Assembly (NCBI RefSeq): GCF_030463535.1
Contig: NC_132880.1
Coordinates: forward strand, 41,297,842 to 41,361,841
Origin: Salminus brasiliensis
Lineage: Eukaryota > Chordata > Actinopteri > Characiformes > Bryconidae
Direction of reading: 5' to 3'
Length of the DNA stretch: 64,000 bases
The notes under the pieces were generated by a model. The model did not search any database. It was not told the DNA's origin and was given only the letters and a program-made list of their open reading frames with translations. Below are positions 1-11,267 of this stretch, piece by piece (the stretch's first letter is position 1; each line of letters starts with the position of its first letter). The position numbers were made by a program, and so were the translations under genes.

Positions 1-149
1 ACGTCACTGCGCTGCCTCGTTTAAGGAGTCTTCATGGGACAGTCCCACTGAGGACTCGTCTTTACCTGGGCTGCAACCAGCTAGTGGGGCTAAATACAAC
101 AAAAATGCCTTCAGTATGTTCATGAGCCCATGGCTGTCCATATATGAGT

Positions 150-345
150 GTTTTAGGGTCCCCCTGTGGATGCTACATTATCCAAGAGGGTTGCTAGGGT
201 GTTGCTTAGACGTCTCTAAATGGGGTGGGTACTATGGTGGTGCTTGGTGATTGCAAGGGTATCTCAAATGATTGCTGTGATATTTCAGGTGGTTGTTATG
301 GTTTCACTGGTGGTTGCTGTGCTACCCCATGTGGTTGGTTGGTTG
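150..345. repeat. GGTTGCTAGGGTGTTGCT-type degenerate minisatellite
   Basis: Imperfect tandem words GGTTGCTAGGGTGTTGCT, GGTGGTGCTTGGTGATTGC, GGTGGTTGTTATGGTTTCA and GGTGGTTGCTGTGCTA. A fish low-complexity repeat; no gene in this stretch. Confidence 0.6.
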
Positions 346-579
346 TTACTACAATGGCATTTACTGCATTTGGCATAATCTGAAGGACTCCACGGCTGCC
401 ACTTGGCTGTTGGATACTGCTTTCCTTCACATTATCCAACAGCCCTGTGTCAGAGTCCTTCAGGTTTCTGGAAACAACCATTTTCCAGGATTGTAAAGTG
501 GGAGACCAACATCAACTCTTTCCTAAAAAAAAGGCCCCAAAGAAGATGCTGTTTCTCCAGATATTTATTACACCCTGCT

Positions 580-875
580 TCACTTTGTAGAACCACTTTT
601 GCTAGGTACTATCCACTGCATACTGGGAACACCTCACAAGACCTGCCTGATGTTTTGGAGATGCTCTGACCCAGCCGTCTAGCCATCACAATTCGGCCCT
701 TGTCAAAGTAGCTCAGATCCTTATGCTTGCCCATATTTCCTGCTATAAACACGTCACCTTCAATAACTGACTGTCCACCTGACAAATGTCACTGTAGATA
801 ATTAGATAATAAGATAATCAACATTTTTCACTTCACCTGTCAGTGGTGTTAATGTTCTGGTTAATCAGTGTATAC
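580..875 (+). repeat. dispersed fish repeat (family C), 3'-type end
   Basis: Contains GATGCTCTGACCCAGC, CTAGCCATCACAATTCGG, TCAAAGTAGCTCAGATCC and CACTTCACCTGTCAGTGG ending GTTAATCAGTGTA. I recognise this wording as a widespread fish interspersed repeat. A related end lies in reverse at ~25070. It shows no useful ORF; upstream of kiaa0319l. Confidence 0.6.
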
Positions 876-1233
876 TATATATTGTTTGTAAATAATATGT
901 ATATTGTTAACATACTAGAAAGACACCAGAAGCAAGAACCAAACCTCTTGTATCTTTCTCATACTTGGCCAATACATCTGATTCTGATTAGCTGAAGTGT
1001 TGTACCATAGGTTGCCACTGAAACCCATTTACCCAATGGATCCTTCATCTCCAGCAGAAATTAGTATATTATAGTATATTATTAATTAGTATATTACTAT
1101 ACCTAGATTAGTCAGTACCATACAGACACGATACACTCATACACCTGAAGAGACAGACAGCATAACGTTAACATCATATTCTGCACCAGATTTAACAAGT
1201 AAAGCCTGCTGGGACGCGTTCTTCCCTGGTTAG

Positions 1234-1247
1234 TCAGCAGGGGGCGC
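1234..1247 (+). promoter_or_regulatory. CTCF-like motif
   Basis: TCAGCAGGGGGCGC matches the CTCF core CCASYAGRKGGCRS except for the first base. Located about 0.5 kb upstream of the candidate kiaa0319l first exon. Binding is inferred. Confidence 0.45.
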
Positions 1248-1739
1248 CACACACCGCGCAAACGCTTTAACCTACCTCCGTTTTAGCGCTTTAAGTATTA
1301 AATAGAAAATATTACGTGTGTATAAACAACGGCTGTGAAATATAGCTAGTTACACAAACAACAAGCTAAAGTTTGGTTAAAAATTCGAATTATTTAATTT
1401 ATAAAATCGCAAGTATTCACAGACATCCGTGATTAATAGTAGGTTGTTGACCGAGCCGCCATTTTTATTAGGGGCAAAGCCCTCAAACGGCTCTGGCGAT
1501 CTTTTAATAAATATTTCTACGTGTTTTTTTGTTTGTTTGTTTTTTTGGGGGGGGCGAGGAGAGAAAATTTTACGTTAAATTTCACCACACCTCCATGATT
1601 ATCCGGACTGGTGGATCATTTTTGCTAAACTGGCTGAGATATTCAGACCAGCAGGTGGACATGTCGTGGAGGAAGTGGCGCTCACGGCTGTGTGTTTCCG
1701 TGTGAAGGTGCAGGTCGTGTGTGTGTGAGACAGACGGGG

Positions 1740-1864
1740 AGAGAGAGAGAGAGAGAGAGAGGGGGAGAGAGAGAGTGAAGCCTGACCTCGATAATATCCA
1801 GTAGCGCACACAGAACAAGCACGGCTGCTGTGGACATTGTACTGCACTGAGCGACCCTGAGGAG
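1740..1864 (+). other. kiaa0319l: candidate non-coding first exon of kiaa0319l
   Basis: A GC-richer stretch ends in GACCCTGAGGAG followed by a strong GTGAGT donor at 1865. It lies upstream of the first coding exon and no other + strand gene begins here. The 5' edge is not visible; the (GA)n tract just before it makes the start uncertain. Inference from the splice signal and position only. Confidence 0.45.
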
Positions 1865-2269
1865 GTGAGTGTCGGTAGCTGTATTGCCGGTAGTGACGGT
1901 GGCGGGTTCACCTGCTTAGTGCGTTGCTTCCCTGCGTTACAGTAAACAGCTGTTAGCAGGCTGAGCTGGCCCAGATATAACCTGCGGATTACTAGGGGAG
2001 ACACCGGGCACGAAATATACGGCCAATGCAGGCTGGAAATCTCTCGACTACAGGTTAAATGAGGTCTTATTTGAGATCTAGATAGATAGATAGACATTTC
2101 AGGTAAACCGAGGATATCTGCAGTAAGAAGCGGTCCACGGTCCAGTGAGTGGTCCTGTTTCATAATGCTGCTGTAATTTTCAGATATCCCGTTGCGGACA
2201 TTTTCACCACCGAGTACTCCGGGTTTTCACAGCTGACCTGTCAGTTAGTCTACTGCAGTCAGCAGAGAG

Positions 2270-2271
<2 letters not shown>

Positions 2272-2311
<40 letters not shown>
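2272..2311. repeat. (GT)n microsatellite
   Basis: About 19 tandem GT units in the first kiaa0319l intron. Confidence 0.97.
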
Positions 2312-2314
<3 letters not shown>

Positions 2315-2924
2315 AGATGCTTGCTGAAGCTGCCAACCCGGATGAACCCGGATCAGTGAGTGGTCTGTGTTCATAAGCCACCTCATGACTAGGAGTGCTC
2401 ATCTAGCTCATCTAGGATCTGTATTTGAGACCATGACTGTCATAAATACAGCAGGAATCTAATCTGAGAACAGTCTGCTTAGTCTGATGTGCTTTGTGAC
2501 AGCCATTCAGTGTTAGTCTTCTGGTGTGGGATTGAAACTGCTGTTCTCGCTCTTGCTACTCATCCATGTCACACACACACATACGCACACACTATTGCTT
2601 AAGGTCATATTCGTATGCAATGCATCTCTGATTGCTAAATAATTATGCGGAGTCTTCTAACTGTAGAAGTAGAAGTGATATCTGCGATTGTCAAACACTT
2701 GTCAGGTAATCTCTTTTTTTTTTTTTAGTAAATATGGTTCATGTTTTCCGGTTTCAGTTATGCTCTTGGTGAGGAGATCACTTTAGACGTACCGCTTGTA
2801 GATTTCCTTTACTTATGCAGTGGTTATTCTGTCCAGTCCTAAAGTGGAACCAGTGCCCAGTACACATTTGAACCAGCTCGTGAAATGCTTACTAAATAGC
2901 TGATGATCTGATTCAGGTGAGTTG

Positions 2925-3240
2925 AAGGCACCAGTTGGAACAGTGCAGGCTCTAGGGCACAGGTTCCCAAACCCTGGTCATGAAATAACCCCTGTCCTCC
3001 ACAGAGGGTTTGGTAATGAGCTGATTAGTTGGATCAGGTGTGTTTGGAGAAGGGGAAATATGAAACTGTGTACTCCAGGGCAAGAGTTGGGAAGTAGTGC
3101 TCTAGGGCAGTGGTTCTCAAACCAGTTCTCAATGACAGTCAAATGGTCCAATATGTTTCTTTAACCTAACCCGCAACACACAAAGGATAGAGAAACTCAG
3201 GACCCTTTGGTGATCTTTGTGGACCAGTTTTAGAATTGCT
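2925..3240. repeat. dispersed repeat fragments (family D)
   Basis: Two partial copies of a motif of the form GGGCACAGGTTCCCAAACC and GGGCAGTGGTTCTCAAACC, with GATCAGGTGTGTTTGGAG between. This is a common fish repeat wording. No ORF of substance. Intron of kiaa0319l. Confidence 0.45.
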
Positions 3241-4986
3241 GCTCTAGGAACCAATGAAATCACATCATGCTTTTTTGCTGCTCAGTTTCACTTATTTAGT
3301 GCCAATTATGTGAGTGTAGTATATGTTGGATCATTGACATCATGTGACATTATGATGTCCCTTTATTAAAGCCATTAAAACACGCCTTTGGTGATCCGAT
3401 CATAAGTGGACAGTGCTCAGAACGGCTGTGAACAAAGTCCAGTGCACCTGAAGACCTGTTGTGACCCAATCACTCAATCTACCTTAAGAGAGACACATTT
3501 GACTACATTATATTTGTAGTACAGACACTGAAGTGTCCTGATGCATCCTCAACAGCAATGAAGCACTACCTAATCAGCTGCATCATCACAGCAGAGACAA
3601 ACACCGTCTTTCTTGGCTTCGTTAACAGTCCTTGCAGTACGAATGTCCCCAAGCAAGGACAAGCTAAACATATATGGGTGGTTCTCATAACCATCACAAA
3701 CTAAAATAAATATTTGTGTGTCATGCAGATAAACAGTGTTCATGTAATTTAGTAGAGCACCGTGAGTTCTGTGTGGTAGAACAGAAGGACTACATTGTTT
3801 TATTTTTGTTTGCAATAATGAGGATTTGTTCAGTTTTTATGTGAGACCAAGCCACAAAAAGTGCAAGTATAAACACACCAAGGCTCATTTGCAAATCCGA
3901 TCACTTAAACCACTTCAGGTGGTTTGAGCCGCATTATAACAGTGTAAACACATTTGTCTCTCCAAGACGAATTTGACAACCAAAACCCCACCCAGTACAA
4001 CTGAAACCCCAGGAATACAAATTTACTGTCCCACACAGTGATCTAATTTCAGTCTGATTAACCGAAGACGCATTTGTCTACCAAGTGTCAATGCATGTGG
4101 CTAAAATCGTATAGAAAGTCAGTCCAGAAACATGTCACATAAAGTGAGCAGGTGTAAACAAGGGTTTTGATGTGGTTGCACTCTTTCTCCAGTCTCAAAA
4201 TGCTCTGAAGACACATTCAAGACACCTCTAGACATGTTGTGTTGATCCGACCACTCAAAACAGATTTTAAAAGTGGGAGCAGAACCATAGACCATAGGCT
4301 TGTAGATCCAGTGTAAACTAAAGGAGCAAACATGAGACACCTTACATGTCTTAAAGGATTGCCTACATTTGGAGTAAGGTGAAAATAGTGATTCTATCAC
4401 AAATGACTGCATTCGTGTTCTCTGGTTCCTAAATCAAAATCTGATGTTGAATCTAGGGCCTGCAGCATGAATTAATGCTCTTAGAAGAACGAGCAGCTTT
4501 TGAACAGATGTTCTGTTTTTCTATTGTTTGGTTGCCTTTTATCTCGACTCTTCATGCAGTTGCTGTGGTTCAGTCTTCATGTTTATTTCATGTCTTCTAG
4601 GCCAGGAAATTAAATTTCCACTAGACGTTTTCTGATGGGACCCTTAAAATGGTCTGTTTTTAACTCTTAAGTCATCTCTGTGCCACTGTGAAGCAAGGTG
4701 GTGGAGGAGTTGTAAGGGAAGGGTTGAACATTTGTACATAGCCTTAATCTCCAGTAGTGCCTTAGGGTATGTTCGCTAAACAATCTTTACTTGGGTATAA
4801 TTAAAATAACCAAGCACATTGAACAAACCATCTGTTTTTATTTGTCCACACCCAAGCGCTCATCGTTTCTCACAGTATGCAGAAGAGCTGCTGCCAGTAA
4901 ACAGTTTGTTGAATTATCTCCCAGATGGCATAATGTGACCTCATTATGTTTTTTTCTTTTTCTCATGTTTTTTGTTGTTTTTCCAG

Positions 4987-5115
4987 CAGATATCTCACAG
5001 TCTATGAGTGCAATGCTGCTGTGGTCTCAACAGCTGCTGATGTCTCTCTCGCCTAACATCTTTCTCCGTTCTCCACCTTCTGTCTGCTCAGCCTCCAAAC
5101 GGTGCTTGGAGAAAG
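4987..5115 (+). other. kiaa0319l: candidate 5'UTR exon of kiaa0319l carrying an upstream ORF
   Basis: A long pyrimidine tract ending TTTTTCCAG gives a strong acceptor before 4987, and AAAG/GTACGG is a donor at 5116. The exon holds an ATG at 5004 that stays open to the donor but would meet TAG in the next exon if joined to ~6121, before the MPYAIK start at 6142. It is therefore best read as a UTR exon with a uORF. Transcript evidence is lacking. Confidence 0.4.
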
Positions 5116-6141
5116 GTACGGTCAGCCAGTAAACATTTGTACAAAGGCAATAGTTGCAATAGTTCTTATTCATTAAAAAATCAGTTTTATACAGTTGAAC
5201 CCTTTGCACAAAATGTAGTAGATCAGTCAAAACATGAGTTTGCATCTTCAGTTTTGCACTGGAGCTGCGAGGCTAATGAGGCTAACAAGGTATTGCAAGT
5301 TATTGCCACCAAATAGTGTCATGCAAACCACATGCGTGACCTTCATGATTGCTCCGATTTGTATAGTGTTGCTTACGTATTTTTTGGCTCTGAATGACAC
5401 GCTAAAGAAAATGCTAATGAGATTTTCGCTGCCCAACATTTTATTTCCATCATGCCGACTTAAACGATGAAAACACATTATTTAATTGTCATTTTTGGCC
5501 TTTTGTTGCAAAGATTTTGGTTTATTGATTTGAAAAGACTTTTTTACATTTCTGCTATTACATATTCTGTAAAAAAAGTCCTGTTAGCGTTCCTGACATT
5601 CCCATAAAGTACTGATAGACATTTTGTACTTTTTATTCAGTTCTGTCTGTTTATAAAAGCCTTTTCTGGACATCTCTCTCTGTAAGAGCTGAAAAAAAAT
5701 CAGACACTAAGTGTATATGTATATGTATGTGTATATGTGCAACCTGATATGATGCAGGTTTTCTGGTATTCACAGATAGTTTATTTTTATTAGATAAACA
5801 GAAAAAAAGCTATTGTCAAAATGAAATATTATCAACAATTCCTATTTCTTTACCCAACACCTTTTTGAAGCATTCAAATGTTTTATTGTGAAACAAATCT
5901 TCATTTTATAACCTAGCTGCCATTGTCTGTAAAAAGTAATATTTTTCCATACCTTTGGGTATTTCTTTATGTATTTATTGATCTAGTTTAGATAACAGTA
6001 CGCCATTATGTATAAGAGATCTAGGCCCATCGTGACAGGGATGGACTGTTTACCTTAATCATACTTGTTGTTCCTATTACATGTCGTATCCTTATAAAAT
6101 CAACTTTCTCCCATGTCTAGACTCTTGCTCCTAGTGAGAAG

Positions 6142-6532
6142 ATGCCCTATGCTATAAAAAGTTCTCACAGTTGCAGTTTACCACGCTGGACCAGACTTCA
6201 TCAGCTCCTCCTCCTGTCCCTGGGCTGTTTGTTCTGCCTCTGCCCTCCTGCTGGTAAGCTAGATTCACACACAGGCTTTTTACTGTGCTAAAAGGCAGCC
6301 ATCATGTCTTTGTGGAGTGTTAATCAGCATTATGCAGTCTTACTTCATGTGTCTGATCTTTTTAAAGCTGATGACTAGTCGGTTATATCACACAGCCCAG
6401 ATTTCCTATAGATTTAAACCACCCTTCCAGACTACATTCATGCTGTGAAGCCTCATTAATTACTTTTTTGTGAAATATTTGCTGTATCAGCTTTGTTTGT
6501 TGTGGTTTGTCTCTGTATTATTTCTTAGCTCT

Positions 6533-6583
<51 letters not shown>

Positions 6584-7025
6584 AATGCTTGGTACAGTTA
6601 GGGTGACTGATGGTACCCGGGTTGAGGAGTACAATGCGGGAGGCACAATAGTTGCCTTGTGCGTGAGAGAGAAGCTTTCACACAGAGGGGGGGTTGTAAA
6701 ACAGACGTTCAGTGTGTCTGCTCACCAAATGAAATCCTCTGGGCCTGCTGCTGCCAACAGCGCCTCTGCAGCAGGGCTTTTACTCCCCCATCCTATAATA
6801 TGCTGCCTTTCAACTTCTGTAGCTATGGAGATTGTGTCACAAGCAGTGTGTTTTTGAAGAGAAGGAGGCTGACTGCTTACTGGGCTGTCACATCCTGCCT
6901 TTAGGGAAGGGGAACTGAAAGCTCAGTGTCTGCTGCGTGGTCGGGGTGATAAAGGAGCAGTGGAGAATGCATATCATCAGAAAGGGAAATCCTCATTTCC
7001 CATCCTGCCTTTCAGTTTTGAAGGG

Positions 7026-7111
<86 letters not shown>

Positions 7112-9514
7112 GGTTGTCTTAAATCTCTTTGTTGCCCAACTTGTTTCATCTTTCATCCTTTCCTTGTCCCGCAAGTCTAAACCAGTTGTATTGTTAACTT
7201 GAGCTCTAGTTGAAAATCTCTCTCTCTCTCTCTCTCTCTCTCGCTCTTTCTCACACACGCGCTCTCTCTCTCTTTCGTTTTCTTTCTCTCTTCCTCTTTC
7301 TTTCTTCCTCTTTTTTTCTTTCTTTCTTTCTTTCTTTCTTTCTCTTTCTCTCTCTCTCTCTCTCTATTGTAGTTTATTACTCCATACAACTTATATTTTA
7401 TAGTATTTTAAATATATAGAGAAAAATATTTAAACAATATTTAAGTATTTTAGGAACAACAAGAAATTATAAAATGATAAACAGTGTAATGTAATTATCC
7501 ATTGAAAATCGCTTTCTGGAAAGTTTTCTGCCTTGAGATTTATACACGTTTTTGACACAAAATATTCTGCATTTTAATATTATTAATATATTTTTTAAAA
7601 TTACGTTTTTTTTTAAATAATATATAGCTCTCTCTCACTTTCTCGCTCCCTTTACTATTTTCACATTTTCAATTTCTAAAGTAGTCATACATGTATTGAA
7701 TTCTACATTAAATTAACTGCCAGTAAAATTTACTGATTTACTTATTTTAAGATGCTTGTAAAATACTTTTTAAATTTTTATAAAATCTATTGAGTGAATA
7801 ATATATATTTCTGATACATTATTTTAAATGTTGTAAAGTATTGTTTATTTGTACTGTAGTTTATTGCATTATAATATCTTGTATACAATGCATATGTCAA
7901 ACTATTTCAAATATATGGCAGCAATGTTTAAAACAATGTTAATCATTTTTCTATATTCATTTAAGTATTTATTATCTATTTAAAATTATTTTTCTTAAAT
8001 ATTTTCTGATGGGATTTGGACACCGCTTCTGACACGCATTCTACATATTGGTGTTTCATTCTTAATGGCTTAGAAATGTCATTTATTTAAGAATCATCTA
8101 CCGCTCTAATAATGTATTTTTTTTATTGTGTATATGTACATTTTCACTTTTAATCAAGAAGCTATTTGTTCTTCTCCAAATAAATGTATGCAAATAGTTA
8201 TTTTTGTTAGTAAGTAAACTTGCAGTTTTCCTCTGATTAATTATGTTTATCTTTCTCTCTTTATCCTTCTGTCTCCCCTCTCTTTTTCAGGGGTGGAGGC
8301 AAGCCTGTGCAGGGTGTCAGGTGGAGTGTTGGGGATCTCCTGTGGCGGTGTCATTGGGCTGGGCTGGCGGCCGCTGGCTGTGGACCGTGGTGGAGCGAAG
8401 TGCTGGGAGTCATGTTGTCTAGAACCCTCTTGCAGTGCGGTGTGGAGCCTGGGGGGATACTGCGTGTTGCTGAGATGCTCCCTGCCTGGCGGGTGCTCAA
8501 TCACATCACTGCCGCAGCCTCACGTCCAGTCTCTGGGCCTCCTGCAACTGCTCAGCAAAAACACAGAAAAGAGGGCGAGAAACCCCCGCCAGGCACTAAC
8601 CGCTGGAGTTGACAGGATCACAGACCTTAATCCAAACAATAACGTATGTGGTGTTTTTTTGTGCTTTTTTTCGTGCATGGCATGCTTTGATTTTTGCAAC
8701 TTTCTGTTACACAAAATGTTGATCTTTTTATGTATGTTTAGTTTAAGGTCAAGGGCTTCTATCTTCTACTGCAGTACCTCCCATACCTCTCATAACTGCA
8801 TAACTGCTTACTACATTAGTTTCTGAGAATTTACAGTAGTTACTAAGTAATTATTTATTTTTAACACTACCTAATTTGTTTATTTATATTATTTAATTGT
8901 TTATTAATTAGCTATGTTTTATTACACATTCTTATTTAGTATTATATGCCATAATATATAAGCTTTTACTGAATAAATAGCTGCAGTTTAAGGGGTTAAA
9001 CATAGACAATCAATTGACACATCAGCTCCATAATTATAGTCCTCTTTACAGCAGGATAAAAAAGGAGGACAGACCTTCAATCAGACATCTTCAGTGGCTG
9101 CTGTCACTAGGGTGGCCATCCCTGTGACGGCTAATAAAACTCTGAACGAGCCCACCAATGGCAGCAGAGAAGAGGTGGTTCCTTCAGCTTCTTGGCAAAA
9201 TTCAACATCACCAGAAAACACTGTGGATCATTCAGCTTCCAACAGCACTGTTGAGTCACCAACAGTCACACCTCAGTCTTATTCTTCCACTCCAGCAGCC
9301 CCCGCCGGTAGGAAACACTGTTTGTTTGTTTTTTCTTAGACAGTTTGTAATTCTAGTATCTATAGTATTTATACTGTAAATGATATCATACTGCAAATAC
9401 TGGTAGGTTTTTTTTATCCTTAGACCCACAAATGCAAGCTTGTCATGACTTTTTTTTATGATGTATTGTCTCAGAAAATTTGCAATAAACAAAAAAAAAT
9501 AAAAAAAAATAAAA

Positions 9515-9584
<70 letters not shown>

Positions 9585-11184
9585 TGGGGAGAACAAGTAT
9601 TTGATACACTGCAGATTTTTCAGGTTTTCCCACTTGCAAAGCATGTAGAAGACTGTAATTTTTATCATAGGTACTCTTCAACTGTGAGTGATGGAATCTA
9701 AAACAAAAATCCAGAAAAATACATTGTATGATTTTTAAATAATTAATTTCCATTTTATTGTGGGAAATAAGTATTTGATCATCTATCAACCAGTAAGAAT
9801 TTTGGCTCTCACAGACATGTTACTTCTTCTTTAAGAAGCCCTCCTGTTCTCCACTCATTACCTGTATTAACTGCACCTGTTTGAACTCGTTACCTGTATA
9901 AAAGACACCTGTCCACACACTCAATCAGTCAGACTCCAGCATCTCCACAATGCCCAAGACCAGAGAGCTTTGTAAGGACATCAGGGATAAAATTGTAGAC
10001 CTGCACAAGGCTGGGATGGGCTACAGGACAATAGGCAAGCAGCTTGGTGAGAAGGCAACAACTGTTGGTGCAATTATTAGAAAATGGAAGAAATGCAAAA
10101 TAACGGATAATCTCCCTCGGTCTGGGGCGCCATGCAAGATCTCACCTCGTGGAGCATCAATGATCTTGAGGAAGGTGAGGAATGAGCCCAGAATTACACG
10201 GCAGGACCTGGTCAATGACCTGAATAGAGCTGGGACCACAGTCTCAAAGAAAACAATCAGTAACACTCTACGCCGTCAAGGATTAAAATCCTGCAGTGCA
10301 CGCAAGGTGCCCTTCCTCAAGCCAACGCATGTCAAAGCCCGTCTGAAGTTTGCAAATGACCATCTGAATGATCCAGAGGAGGAATGGGAGAAGGTCATGT
10401 GGTCTGATGAGACAAAAATAGAACTTTTTGGTTTAAACTCCACTCGTCATGTTTGGAGGAAGAAGAATGATGAGTGCAACCCCAAGAACACCATCCCAAC
10501 CGTGAAGCATGGCGGTGGAAACATCATTCTTTGGGGATGCTTTTCTGCAAAGGGGACAGGACGACTGCACCGTATTGTGGGAAGGATGGATGGGGCCATG
10601 TATCGTGAGATTTTGGCCAACAACCTCCTTCCCTCAGTAAGAGCACTGAAGATGGGTCGTGGCTGGGTCTTCCAGCATGATAACGACCCAAAACACACAG
10701 CCAGGGCAACTAAAGAGTGGCTCCGTAGGAAACATCTTAAGGTCCTGGAGTGGCCTAGCCAGTCTCCAGACCTGAATCCAATAGAAAATCTTTGGAGGGA
10801 GCTTAAAGTCCGTGTGGCCCAGCGACAGCCACGAAACCTGAAGGCTCTGGAGGAGATCTGTATGGAGGAGTGGGCCAAAATCCCTGCTGCAGTGTGTGCA
10901 AACCTTGTCAAGAACTACAGGAAACGTCTCATCTCTGTAATTGCAAACAAAGGTTTCTGTACCAAATATTAAGTTTCTTTTTCTGGTGTATCAAATACTT
11001 ATTTCCCACAATAAAATGGAAATTAATTATTTAAAAATCATACAATGTATTTTTCTGGATTTTTGTTTTAGATTCCATCACTCACAGTTGAAGAGTACCT
11101 ATGATAAAAATTACAGTCTTCTACATGCTTTGCAAGTGGGAAAACCTGAAAAATCAGCAGTGTATCAAATACTTGTTCTCCCCA

Positions 11185-11267
<83 letters not shown>

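Larger units (their letters stand above)
1..1739. other. intergenic DNA upstream of kiaa0319l
   Basis: No coding exon could be supported. It contains the minisatellite at 150-345, the family C repeat at 580-875 and a CTCF-like site at 1234-1247. The remainder is unremarkable AT-rich sequence with a G run near 1549. Confidence 0.6.

Noticed and set aside
1582-2163. 193-codon antisense open frame over the kiaa0319l first exon
   Set aside because: It runs through a (GA)n tract giving Ser-Leu repeats, has no splice or family support, and lies opposite a likely promoter/exon.
10021-10911. Antisense open frames within the Tc1 element
   Set aside because: Shadows of the transposase reading frame, with no known domain.
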